Shown piece after piece: positions 1 to 9,357 of a stretch of DNA of 11,785 bases (position 1 is the first letter of the stretch; each line of letters begins with the position of its first letter). The stretch lies in assembly GCA_947594085.1 (NCBI GenBank), contig CANQEB010000057.1, positions 1 through 11,785 on the forward strand, read 5' to 3'. The notes under the pieces were generated by a model, which worked only from the letters and a program-made list of their open reading frames with translations, was not told the DNA's origin and did no database searches. A program made the position numbers and the translations under genes. The stretch comes from an uncultured Lachnospiraceae bacterium (lineage in GTDB: Bacteria; Bacillota; Clostridia; Lachnospirales; Lachnospiraceae).

Positions 1-1350
1 CCGGCTCCGAGGAACGGGAGTGATGCACTGAAGCTTTTGGTGCTGAAAGCTTGCGCTTACAAGGCACAGGATCGCTTTACTTCTGCGGGCGAGATGCTGC
101 GGGCACTGGAGCTGGCGGAGAGCGGGGGATATGCGGAAACGCGGGGCACTGCGGGAGACGGGACGCAGGAGAAAGCGAGCAGTGCTGACAGCTTCCGTGC
201 GAGTGGCGGTTTATCTGGGACTGACAATGTAGCTGGCACGGTTGGCAACAGCACAAGCACCGTGGGCGGTACAGCTAGCACCATAGGTGCGGGCTGGGAG
301 ACAGCAGAAACCATTGGGAAACAGACGAAGGGAAAATCCGGAGGCGACAGAACTACAGAATTTGAAAAGACGGTGGGAATAAAGTCCGAGCCAAAAGCTT
401 CTGCTCCAAAGACTGCTGCTCCAACATCGGATACGAAACAAGAAAGTGTACGGAATAAAACAGCAGACACGAAAAGCGATATTTCATTAAAAAATTATCC
501 AGCGTGTAAATGCCTTCGAATATTGACTTATTTGCTGATAGCGTTTTTTGCGTACGGCGAATGGCAGTGGTTTCAAAATTTTTCGGAACTTAGCACGCCT
601 ATCGGGAAAAACCTGGGTATTCTGGGAACTATAATTTGTGGTCTCTTTATGGTGTCGTCGTATGACGGAGATTTAAGTCCGAATATTGTGCAAGATAGTG
701 TTTTCTTTTATATTATTGCATTACTACTGCCGCTAAATACGACTGCATTCAGTACAATTGTTAAATTGTGGAGTGACTGGCAGCAGTCAAAGGAGGGATG
801 GACGCCGGTGCTTTCGTGGAGTTCACCCAGTTCGGTCTGGTGGGTCGTCTACGTGATCTTTCTTTTACTGATAATCTTGATTGCAGCTTTGTCAATGAAC
901 CTGCAAAAGAGGAAAGTGGAATTGCTGCGCCAGTCTTCATTAAAATCGGAAGAGAGCCTGCTCGTTGAGACCGAAAGTATATTGCTGCAGTATCTGACCT
1001 ATGTTGGACTTTTGACATTTTTTTATGGCCTATTTGCGATTGGAAGCCTGCTCGGCCTTATAGACCTTGGGATATATGTGGTAGTAATTATAGGCAGCAT
1101 CATTATATTCAGCGGCATTACCGATTTATGGATTGGGAAACTATCTGTATCTGCTTTTTTGATGTGGATTATACCAACATTCCTTATGGGAGCGGCTTCT
1201 ATAGATACTTTCATGAAATGGTACCGTTATTTGTACTCTGACGTTGGAAATATTGAATATGCACTATATTTCGGACTCGGGGTATATTTCGTCGTGACCG
1301 CTGTGCTGGCTTTTCGCATCCGGGACAGGAGGAAACAGCTGGGATTTTAA
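1..1350 (+). CDS. Membrane-anchored Ser/Thr protein kinase, C-terminal part (5' truncated by window)
   Basis: The frame is open from base 1, so the gene starts outside the window; the ATG-less start near base 37 is only an internal codon. The first ~38 residues (ALKLLVLKACAYKAQDRFTS then AGEMLRALE) match the end of the C-lobe of bacterial Hanks-type Ser/Thr kinases, where a conserved Arg sits in the 'DRF' motif. A Ser/Thr/Gly/Ala-rich low-complexity linker follows (about residues 40-160 from base 1). The rest is hydrophobic, with seven or eight likely membrane helices at roughly residues 171-190, 201-221, 233-250, 280-297, 331-351, 359-373, 385-401 and 420-438. The protein ends in a basic tail (RIRDRRKQ). 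By family knowledge the kinase would be cytoplasmic and phosphorylate Ser/Thr. The polytopic C-terminus, instead of extracellular PASTA repeats, argues against a classical PrkC/Stk1. The catalytic loop lies outside the window, so activity cannot be judged. Confidence 0.75.
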   Translation, partial: PAPRNGSDALKLLVLKACAYKAQDRFTSAGEMLRALELAESGGYAETRGTAGDGTQEKASSADSFRASGGLSGTDNVAGTVGNSTSTVGGTASTIGAGWETAETIGKQTKGKSGGDRTTEFEKTVGIKSEPKASAPKTAAPTSDTKQESVRNKTADTKSDISLKNYPACKCLRILTYLLIAFFAYGEWQWFQNFSELSTPIGKNLGILGTIICGLFMVSSYDGDLSPNIVQDSVFFYIIALLLPLNTTAFSTIVKLWSDWQQSKEGWTPVLSWSSPSSVWWVVYVIFLLLIILIAALSMNLQKRKVELLRQSSLKSEESLLVETESILLQYLTYVGLLTFFYGLFAIGSLLGLIDLGIYVVVIIGSIIIFSGITDLWIGKLSVSAFLMWIIPTFLMGAASIDTFMKWYRYLYSDVGNIEYALYFGLGVYFVVTAVLAFRIRDRRKQLGF

Positions 1351-1489
1351 GCCAAAAGAGTTTAAGAAAAACTTATACGCAAGAGTTATGAAGAACGACA
1401 GAATAAAAGAATTTTTCGTAAATTAGACCAGAGGGACAGATTTATGTTATTTTTATAAATAATGCTATCAGGAAAAGGAGAAAGCGGAA

Positions 1490-2341
1490 ATGAAAAGAAG
1501 AATGATGAAAAAGCAGTTATTGGCGGGATTTGCGCTGATGGCAGCGGCATGCTGCACTACGGTTTGCGGTGCACAGGAGACACAGACGGAGGCAGCGGAG
1601 GCGGATGTGAGTGCACAGGAGACGTCGGCAGCTGCAGAAGAGTATGGTGATCCGTTCTGGAATTCGGACTCTCTGATCGGCGAGTGGAGATCTGTATGGT
1701 GCGACCAGGGAACCGTGACATCTACAATTTGTTTTTTGTCGGATACTACAGGGGTGCTTGAAGAGGAAGAATTCCAGTATACCTGTGAGGATGGGAAGCT
1801 GACGTTTCCATTCACGATGGAAAAAGACGGGATGACAGTAAGCGGAGAATTTGTGAAGGTAGAGGATACGGATCCCGTAGAATACGGGTTGAACGAGGAT
1901 GGGTTTAAAAGAAACAGGTATTTTGCAGTGCCGGATGAAGACTATAAACTTGTTTTGTCAATAACAGAACCGGATAATTCCGATCCGCTCAGTCCAAAAG
2001 AAATCAACTTCCAGGTAGTATATTTGAAAGCGTTGGCCCAGAACATCTTTTTTGCAAATATGCTTGAGGGGCATACCTGGGATGTGAATGGCAAAACATT
2101 GGAAATAGCTGAAGATGGCAAGCTGAACCTTGACGGCGGAGAGGTGACCGGCCAGCTGTCTTCTACATCGATTATGATGATCAACAATATGAAATTTCAT
2201 TCGCTGCTGACGATGAGCTGGGATGACAGTTATGAGCAGATTGACTATTTTGTAAAAGATATTACCGAGGATGCCATAACGCTTGAAAAAGCAAGGGGCT
2301 CTGAGGATACAATTATGCTTACTCTAAAACAACAGGAGTAG
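1490..2341 (+). CDS. Secreted protein of unknown function with N-terminal signal peptide
   Basis: This encodes 283 residues. The ATG at 1490 is preceded by AAAGGAG (1474-1480) at good spacing; an in-frame ATG at 1502 is an alternative. The N-terminus is a typical export signal: basic MKRRMMKK, hydrophobic LLAGFALMAAACCTTV, and a likely signal peptidase I site after VCGA. A lipoprotein is possible but the residues before the cysteines fit a lipobox poorly. After an Ala/Glu/Thr-rich acidic spacer (about residues 30-52), the mature part has two similar-looking segments, starting at LIGEWRSVW and EGHTWDVNG, each followed by alternating short strands ('GKLTF', 'GKLNL'). This hints at a duplicated lipocalin-like beta fold, which is inference from pattern only. 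I recognise no enzyme motif and assign no function. It lies 139 bases after the kinase-like gene and 68 bases before the HD gene, all on the same strand. Confidence 0.75.
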   Translation: MKRRMMKKQLLAGFALMAAACCTTVCGAQETQTEAAEADVSAQETSAAAEEYGDPFWNSDSLIGEWRSVWCDQGTVTSTICFLSDTTGVLEEEEFQYTCEDGKLTFPFTMEKDGMTVSGEFVKVEDTDPVEYGLNEDGFKRNRYFAVPDEDYKLVLSITEPDNSDPLSPKEINFQVVYLKALAQNIFFANMLEGHTWDVNGKTLEIAEDGKLNLDGGEVTGQLSSTSIMMINNMKFHSLLTMSWDDSYEQIDYFVKDITEDAITLEKARGSEDTIMLTLKQQE

Positions 2342-2409
2342 CACCGTGATTGGACATTTTAAGACGAAGGGCTGGTTTTCAACAGAAAATTGAGTTTGAA
2401 GGAGAAAAG

Positions 2410-3057
2410 ATGGACGAGTTAAATATCCGGGGCAGTATGTTTCATGAGGGAAATATGTTTACGCGGATGCGAACAATTGCTCTGGCGGAGAATCTGCCGG
2501 AAACTTACCGTGCACTGCAGTATATGAGAGAGCAGCACGAGGGGCAGTTCAGAAAGCCGGGGAAATATTCCGAGATGCAGATCCCTTATATCAATCATCC
2601 TCTTCTGATGGCTTGTCAGGCGCATGCATGTGGAGTCAAGGATGATGCGTTGCTCGCAGCGATTCTGCTTCACGATGTGGTGGAGGATACGGGGGTAACA
2701 GCTGATCAGCTTCCGTTTACGGATGAAATAAAGGAAATAGTATCCTTGGTTACTTTTTCTCTGTCTATGGACAGCACGAGAGGACAGAGGAGACAGGCAA
2801 GAGAAGATTACTATCATAAGATATCACAAAACGGAAAAGCCTGTGTGGTAAAAATCATTGACCGTTGCAATAATATATCCACTATGGCGGGCAGCTTTAG
2901 TCATGAGAGAATGATAGGATATATACGCGAGACAGAAAAATATGTATTGCCGTTGACGGATATTCTGAAGAATAACTATCCGGAGTACAGCAATCTAGCT
3001 TTTTTGGTAAAATATCAGATTATCAGTGTTTTGGAAACGATAAAGTATTTGATGTAG
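2410..3057 (+). CDS. HD-domain phosphohydrolase, RelA/SpoT hydrolase-like (stand-alone)
   Basis: This encodes 215 residues from ATG 2410, chosen because AAGGAG (2399-2404) lies five bases upstream. A TTG at 2350 would add 20 residues but has no ribosome binding site. The protein carries the metal-binding pattern of HD phosphohydrolases: His63 in YINHP, His88-Asp89 with Glu92-Asp93 in LLHDVVEDTG, and Asp151 in KIIDRCNN. The HDVVEDT and K-x-x-DR-x-x-N blocks are those of the (p)ppGpp hydrolase domain of RelA/SpoT and the small alarmone hydrolase Mesh1. No synthetase, TGS or ACT domain is present, so if it acts on alarmones it could only degrade them. The substrate is not proven; other nucleotide pyrophosphates are possible. 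Spacing of 68 bases after the secreted-protein gene permits co-transcription. No lesion is visible. Confidence 0.8.
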   Translation: MDELNIRGSMFHEGNMFTRMRTIALAENLPETYRALQYMREQHEGQFRKPGKYSEMQIPYINHPLLMACQAHACGVKDDALLAAILLHDVVEDTGVTADQLPFTDEIKEIVSLVTFSLSMDSTRGQRRQAREDYYHKISQNGKACVVKIIDRCNNISTMAGSFSHERMIGYIRETEKYVLPLTDILKNNYPEYSNLAFLVKYQIISVLETIKYLM

Positions 3058-3203
3058 AATAGAAGTAGTATATTCAGCATCGAATCAAATGTCATGTATG
3101 CCGATGGAGTCGAGGCTAGATCCAAGGGGTGGATGCAGTGCTGGGATTCTTGAAGCGCATATTCGAAAAACTTTAATTGAAATTGTGGAGGAGAGGGAGT
3201 TCA

Positions 3204-4079
3204 ATGTACGGAGCGTTTATCGGCGATATTGTTGGCTCGAAGTATGAGTTTAATAACATAAAAACGAAGAATTTTCCGCTTTTTTCAAAAGGATGTGACT
3301 ATACAGACGACACGATCATGACGGTGGCGGTGGCAAAAGCAATCCTGCAAAGTCGGCGAGGGCAGGCTGAAAAAGGCAGGGATGACAAGGGATTTCGGGA
3401 GCTTCTGATCGAATCTATGCAGGATTTTGGCAGAAGATATCCGGCTCCGACGGGAGGTTATGGAGCCAGATTCTGGGACTGGCTTCACGATCGGTCGCCA
3501 GAGCCTTATGGGAGTTATGGAAATGGATCAGCCATGCGTGTTTCCCCCTGCGGCCTTGTGGCGGCCAGTATGGACGAAGCATTGGCGCTGGCACAGGTCA
3601 GTGCCGAAGTCACCCACAATCATCCGGAGGGGATCAAAGGAGCGGAGGCTGTTGCTGCAGCGATATTTTTGGCAAAATACGGTAAAACGAAGGAGGAGAT
3701 CCGGCAATATATCAGCGAAAATTATTATGATCTGAATTTCACGCTCGATTCGATAAGGAAAACGTATCATTTTGATGTCTCTTGCTAGGGCTCAGTGCCG
3801 CAGGCTATTGTTGCCTTTTTTGAGTCGGAGAGCTTTGAGGATGCGATTCGGAATGTGATCTCAATCGGTGGAGACTGCGACACTACGGGAGCCATCACGG
3901 GTTCGATCGCATGGGTTTATTATGCTGTGCAGACAAGGGGCTGTGAGGGATGGGTGAAAAATGAAGTCGAACCTTCCATGCTGGAGATCAAAAAGCAGGC
4001 AATGGTGTATCTTCCGACAGAATTTATTGAGATCGCGGATGAATTCCATGAATTGTGTGAGGAAATAAATATGGAATAG
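3204..4079 (+). pseudogene. ADP-ribosylglycohydrolase (DraG/ARH family) interrupted by an in-frame TAG
   Basis: The start is ATG 3204, with GGAGG (3187-3191) and AGGGAG (3194-3199) upstream; a TTG at 3177 in the same frame is less likely. The family hydrolyses ADP-ribose from modified proteins or small molecules using two Mg2+ ions. Visible motifs are GDIVGS (residues 7-12), the metal-binding TDDT (34-37), the GNGSAMR block and AEVTHNHPEG. Codon 195 (3786-3788) is TAG; the same frame then continues cleanly as GSVPQAIVAF and contains the second metal-binding motif GGDCDTT (222-228) before a TAG at 4077. Family members usually have Gln at this point (Cys/Gln-Gly-Ser/Thr-Val-Pro), so a CAG to TAG change is the simplest explanation. 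The 194-residue product would lack half of the metal site and should be inactive unless the codon is read through. A sequencing error is also possible. Full length would be 291 residues, normal for the family. Confidence 0.85.
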
Positions 4080-4267
4080 AGGCATTTGTAGACAGGATCG
4101 CTAGGTTTGAAAATGACCCTCTGGTGTGTTCTTTGGATGGGAACGATAACTGGGTTCTCAATCAGAATTGGTATTCAATGTTTGCCAATGGTATGTATGA
4201 TTATTGCTCTATTTTAGAAGAGGAAGTGAACAAGATCATTAAAGCGAGAAAAAGGAAGGGTGTGTAA
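4061..4267 (+). other. Unassigned reading frame, probably a broken gene or gene tail
   Basis: This frame is open for 68 codons from just after a TGA (4058-4060) to TAA (4265-4267), offset from and overlapping the end of the ADP-ribosylglycohydrolase frame by 19 bases. It reads protein-like (EAFVDRIARFENDPL, then NWVLNQNWYSMFANGMYDYC and a charged helix-like tail EEEVNKIIKARKRKG). No ATG occurs until about 4178, and the possible GTG/TTG starts lack a ribosome binding site. One added base near 4077 would join it to the ATG at 4071, which has GAGGA upstream, or directly extend the glycohydrolase. It may therefore be a frameshifted downstream gene or a lost C-terminal extension. I do not recognise the family. 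Confidence 0.35.
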
Positions 4268-4350
4268 TAGTAAAAAGCAGAAATTCAAAATCATTTCCAT
4301 CTTGAATGGGTTTTCCTTTCCTTTATGCATCATTATTTGTAGGAGGGAAG

Positions 4351-5052
4351 ATGAGAAGAAAATCGCAAGAAACTGACTCCTACAGAAGAAAAAGACCTGC
4401 GAATGAAGCCATAAAAGGCATCTATATATCAGGTGAAGCGACAAACTCACCTGCCAGTTTCTGCGAGATTACACTGGTCTGCCTATCTTCCCAAACCTAC
4501 AGCCAGAGGATATTGAGGACGTAACAGAACGCTATCAGGCTTTCCTTTTATCCCCATTGTATACTATGAGGGACTGGGAACTGGACGGCGAATCTGTACC
4601 TGTCGGACAGGATCAACTTACAGGGCGGGCTGGAGGAATACATACCGGACTTCACTTACAAGCTGGTGCGGGTGCATAGATATGGGAACGATGATCTTAA
4701 GAAAAGGCGGAATGAGATGCCTCTTGTAATGATGATCAATCGGATCCAAAGCCCGGAGGATTTCATGGAACTGATCAATACTTCGCGGGATTATGTGGAT
4801 GAGATCTATAATGGGGCGACATCAGACATCCGGGCGGTTTATCAGGATATCCGGTGGGCTCTGTTACAGAAAATGAATGTGCCAGTGGAAGAGGCCAGGG
4901 AAAAGATGGCAAAATTGAAGGATAGCGGCATGGGAAATCTGTTTGCGAGTATGGAGAAAATGGACATACAGGCGGAGCGCCGGAACACACAGTTGGCCAG
5001 ACAGGATGCAGAGGCCGCTTCGGCAGTTGAACAGTTTTGGCAATATAAGTAA
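4351..5052 (+). pseudogene. Degraded Rpn/PD-(D/E)XK recombination-promoting nuclease (transposase-like) relic
   Basis: Pieces of one Lachnospiraceae-type Rpn-family protein appear to be spread over all three forward frames. The start keeps a strong ribosome binding site (AGGAGGG 4341-4347) before ATG 4351. Frame 3 then reads QFLRDYTGLPIFPNLQ and PEDIEDVTERYQAF (4455-4543). Frame 2 reads FPFIPIVYYEG (4541-4573). Frame 1 reads TGNWTANLYLSDRI onward and stays open to TAA 5052, including MMINRIQSPEDF, MELINTSRDYVDEIYNG and MGNLFASMEKMDIQAERRN. The join between TERYQAF and PFIPIVYY lacks the central part where the nuclease motif and the 'IEHKS' region normally lie, so a few hundred bases are probably deleted. 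A one-base loss near 4573 explains the next frame change. The longest intact piece (GTG 4666 to 5052, 128 codons) is only the C-terminal region. Family assignment is from remembered sequence patterns. Confidence 0.65.
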
Positions 5053-5185
5053 AATATCGTGCATAATGGGAAAGATGAAACGATTAATGTGACAGTTATG
5101 CTGTAAGGAGGCCCCGGAAAGCCCTTGAAATATCAGCAGATAGAAAGTTAAATAGAAGTACAAGATAGAGAAGAATTTTGAAGAA

Positions 5186-5299
5186 ATGAACAAAAATATA
5201 TCTGACAACAGATACCAGCCTTCGCCAACAGCGCCGGTGTACGCCGCGATTGGCGGAGGCTTCCTGTATTATAAGAAAGAAAATGAAAAAAACTATTGA
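5186..5299 (+). other. Possible 37-codon ORF upstream of hrcA
   Basis: ATG 5186 to TGA 5297-5299 encodes MNKNISDNRYQPSPTAPVYA followed by AIGGGFLYYKKENEKNY. The middle is a short hydrophobic glycine-containing stretch closed by basic residues, and that part uses GC-rich codons unlike the AT-rich flanks. No good ribosome binding site precedes the ATG (only GAAG). The frame is open back to 5156, so it could also be the C-terminal remnant of a lost gene. Its last bases overlap the -35 box of the hrcA promoter, and the hairpin at 5217-5261 lies within it. It may be accidental. Confidence 0.2.
5217..5261 (+). terminator. Hairpin upstream of the hrcA promoter, terminator-like
   Basis: AGCCTTCGCCAA (5217-5228) pairs with TTGGCGGAGGCT (5250-5261): 12 base pairs with one G-T wobble and a 21-nt GC-rich loop that can pair further (GCG 5231-5233 with CGC 5245-5247). 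The following bases, TCCTGTATTATAAG, are only weakly T-rich. It would suit a terminator insulating the heat-shock operon from upstream transcription, but the loop is long and the U-tract poor. Confidence 0.45.
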
Positions 5300-5324
5300 C
5301 AAACGGATTGCATGGTATTATATT
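5296..5324 (+). promoter_or_regulatory. Sigma-A-type promoter of the heat-shock operon
   Basis: TTGACA (5296-5301) is a perfect -35 box, and TATATT (5319-5324) lies after a 17-base spacer. Transcription would start near 5331, placing CIRCE within the first 35 transcribed bases, the usual arrangement for HrcA-controlled operons. Confidence 0.85.
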
Positions 5325-5337
5325 ATCAACGTAGATG

Positions 5338-5364
5338 TTAGCACTCGATCAAGTAGAGTGCTAA
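5338..5364 (+). promoter_or_regulatory. CIRCE operator (HrcA binding site)
   Basis: TTAGCACTC (5338-5346), nine bases, then GAGTGCTAA (5356-5364): a perfect match to the CIRCE consensus inverted repeat. HrcA bound here blocks transcription of hrcA and the downstream chaperone genes. GroE titration of HrcA folding is the known control in Bacillus subtilis. No second CIRCE is visible in the window. Confidence 0.97.
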
Positions 5365-5386
5365 CAGGAAGAAAGGAGGAGCTCAG

Positions 5387-6412
5387 ATGCAGTTGGATGA
5401 TCGAAAGTGGACGATCCTGAAAGCGATCATCAAGACCTATCTGGAGACCGGCGAGCCAGTCGGTTCGAGGACGATATCGAAATATGCAGACTTGAATCTG
5501 AGCTCTGCTACCATAAGGAATGAGATGTCGGATCTTGAGGAGATGGGATTGATTCTTCAGCCGCACACTTCGGCGGGGCGCATTCCATCTGACGCAGGCT
5601 ATCGGCTTTACGTGGACTACATGATGCAGGAGAAGGATCGTGAAGTCATGGAAATGAAGGAGCTTGTGCTGCAGCGTCAGGATAAGATGGAACTTCTGCT
5701 CAAGCAGATGGCAAAGCTGCTCGCGACGAACACGAACTACGCGGCTATGATCTCCGGTCCACAGTATCACAGGACAAAGCTAAAATTCATACAACTCTCG
5801 ATTGTCAGTGATACGCAAATCCTTGCGGTGATTGTCGCAGAGGGGAACATCGTCAAGAACAAGATGATTCAGATCGAACACGGACTTGATCAGAAGACGA
5901 TTCTGGAGTTGAACATTTTGCTCAACAGTGCTTTGAACGGATTGACACTCGAGGAGATCAATCTGGGCACGATCGCGAAGCTGAAGGAGCAGGCCGGCAT
6001 TCACAGCGAGGTGGTCAACCGGGTGTTAGACGCGGTTGCAGAGTCGATCCAGAAGGAAGAAGAGGTCGAGATCTACACGAGCGGTGCGACCAACATTTTC
6101 AAATACCCGGAGCTGAGCAGCAGTGAGAAAGCGAGCGAGCTGATCAGCGCGTTCGAGGAGAAGAAGGATCTGGTCGACATGATCAGCCAGGACGCCCAGA
6201 CGGATGAGACCGGGATTCAGGTGTATATCGGACAGGAATCGCCGCTTGCGACCATGCAGGATTGCAGTGTGGTCACGGCCACATATGAGCTTGGTGAAGG
6301 AATGTATGGAAGAATTGGCGTAATCGGGCCGAAGCGCATGGATTACGATAAGGTAGTCAATACGTTGAGAACCTTGATGGCGCAGCTTGATCAGATCTTC
6401 AAAAAAGAATAG
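5387..6412 (+). CDS. hrcA: Heat-inducible transcription repressor HrcA
   Basis: This encodes 341 residues, a normal length. ATG 5387 follows AAAGGAGG (5372-5379). The N-terminal ~70 residues form the winged helix: LDDRKWTILKAIIKTYLETG, then EPVGSRTISK and SSATIRNEMSDLEEMGLI with QPHTSAGRIPSDAGYRLYVD, all hallmark HrcA segments. The remaining two thirds are the GAF-like and dimerisation region, with the typical late block YIGQE (about residue 280) and GPKRMDY near the end. The protein is a cytoplasmic dimer binding CIRCE, which lies 22 bases upstream, so the gene is autoregulated. It ends 15 bases before grpE and is the first gene of the operon. No lesion is seen. Confidence 0.97.
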   Translation: MQLDDRKWTILKAIIKTYLETGEPVGSRTISKYADLNLSSATIRNEMSDLEEMGLILQPHTSAGRIPSDAGYRLYVDYMMQEKDREVMEMKELVLQRQDKMELLLKQMAKLLATNTNYAAMISGPQYHRTKLKFIQLSIVSDTQILAVIVAEGNIVKNKMIQIEHGLDQKTILELNILLNSALNGLTLEEINLGTIAKLKEQAGIHSEVVNRVLDAVAESIQKEEEVEIYTSGATNIFKYPELSSSEKASELISAFEEKKDLVDMISQDAQTDETGIQVYIGQESPLATMQDCSVVTATYELGEGMYGRIGVIGPKRMDYDKVVNTLRTLMAQLDQIFKKE

Positions 6413-6427
6413 AAAGGTGGAAGACCG

Positions 6428-7201
6428 TTGGAAGAGAACAGGGATGAAGAGCTTCGCGAAGAAGCGTCGGAGGAGAGCTTGAAGGAAACTTCGGAAGAAA
6501 CTGGCGAGGCGTCGGCGGGAGCCGAAAGTCAGGAAGTGAATAATACAGAGTTGTCAGACGGAACATCGCAGGAGTCCGCGGAGGAAACGAGGCAAGAGAC
6601 ATCTGATGCCGATGAGAACGTTCAGGGTGAGGACGCTGAGGCTGAAGAAGAACAGGACGAGGACGATGCTTCCCAGGATGAAGAGATCGGGGACAATGAA
6701 GCTGCAGAGAGTCAAGGGCAGGGAGAAAATGTTCGGAGAGGTCTCTTCGGAAAGAAAAAAAAGGATAAGAGAGACCAGCAGATTGAGGAGCTGACCGACC
6801 GGGTACAGCGGCAGCTGGCCGAGTTCGACAACTTCCGCAAGCGTTCTGAGAAGGAAAAATCGGCGATGTACGAGATTGGCGCGAAGAGCGTGATCGAGAA
6901 GATCCTGCCGACGATCGACAATTTTGAGCGCGGCTTCGCGGGACTTACCGACGAGCAGAAGGAAGACCCGTTTGTGCAGGGTATGGAGAAGGTTTACCGG
7001 CAGATGATGACGACGCTCGAGGGCATCGGGGTCACTCCGATTGAGGCGGTCGGCAAGCCGTTCGATCCGAATTTCCACAACGCGGTGATGCATGTGGAGG
7101 ACGAGGAGGCGGAGGAGAACGTCGTTGTCGAAGAGTTCCAGAGGGGCTATCTCTATCGAGATGCGGTAGTCCGTCACAGTATGGTGAAGGTCGCAAACTA
7201 A
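6428..7201 (+). CDS. grpE: GrpE, nucleotide exchange factor for DnaK
   Basis: This encodes 257 residues from a TTG start at 6428, supported by AAAGGTGG (6413-6420) seven bases upstream and by the absence of an in-frame ATG before the conserved domain. GrpE opens the DnaK nucleotide cleft to release ADP, and in many bacteria its long helices act as a thermosensor. Residues 1 to about 101 are a very acidic Glu/Asp/Ser/Thr/Gln-rich, probably disordered extension, longer than in many GrpE proteins. A basic patch follows (GLFGKKKKDKR, about 105-115), then the dimerising helix with the family signature QRQLAEFDNFRKRSEKEK, then KILPTIDNFERG. The C-terminal beta domain has PFDPNFHNAVMHVE and GYLYRDAVVRHSMVKVAN. 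It ends 159 bases before dnaK. Confidence 0.97.
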   Translation: MEENRDEELREEASEESLKETSEETGEASAGAESQEVNNTELSDGTSQESAEETRQETSDADENVQGEDAEAEEEQDEDDASQDEEIGDNEAAESQGQGENVRRGLFGKKKKDKRDQQIEELTDRVQRQLAEFDNFRKRSEKEKSAMYEIGAKSVIEKILPTIDNFERGFAGLTDEQKEDPFVQGMEKVYRQMMTTLEGIGVTPIEAVGKPFDPNFHNAVMHVEDEEAEENVVVEEFQRGYLYRDAVVRHSMVKVAN

Positions 7202-7225
7202 ACGAGAGCTCAGGCTGCGGATCAT

Positions 7226-7252
7226 GGGCGGCAGGAAAAGCTGCAGGCCGCC
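7226..7252 (+). repeat. Inverted repeat in grpE-dnaK gap
   Basis: GGCGGC (7227-7232) pairs perfectly with GCCGCC (7247-7252) around a 14-base loop that can itself pair CAG with CTG. There is no T-tract. It may mark RNA processing or modest attenuation between grpE and dnaK; an effect is not shown. Confidence 0.35.
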
Positions 7253-7312
7253 GGATGCAGAGCAGCGCGGTCAGAGACAGGTATAAGGCAACAGCGATTT
7301 ACAGATAAATAG

Positions 7313-9232
<1,920 letters not shown>

Positions 9233-9357
9233 GGCGGCGCCGCGAAGATTGTGAAGCAATGTGGAAGCCATATTTTCGCCGGGAGCCGGCCATGGCCATG
9301 CGAAGCTGTGAAACGACGAAAACGGCGAAGGTGTTTTCCTGACAGATGATAAGAAAT

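Larger units (their letters stand above)
5053..5337 (+). other. Intergenic stretch between Rpn relic and hrcA operator
   Basis: About 285 bases without a recognised gene. It contains an orphan AAGGAGG at 5105-5111 followed only by a nine-codon frame, an AT-rich segment, a small possible ORF (5186-5299), a GC-rich hairpin (5217-5261) and the heat-shock promoter (5296-5324). The orphan ribosome binding site suggests that a short gene start has been lost here. Confidence 0.5.

Noticed and set aside
1351..1489. Possible promoter (TATAAAT near 1454) and small TAAG/CTTA stem
   Set aside because: No -35 box at proper spacing and only a four-base stem, so neither promoter nor terminator can be supported.
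3089..3247. 52-codon frame between the HD gene and the glycohydrolase start
   Set aside because: It has no ribosome binding site, overlaps the better-supported ATG 3204 by 44 bases, and shows no recognised family.
4214..4450. Minus-strand frame of 78 codons, Phe/Leu-rich
   Set aside because: AT-rich antisense of a decayed region; no ribosome binding site or homologous pattern recognised.
6554..7225. 223-codon minus-strand frame over grpE
   Set aside because: Shadow of the grpE coding frame; Leu/Arg/Val-rich composition and no motif.
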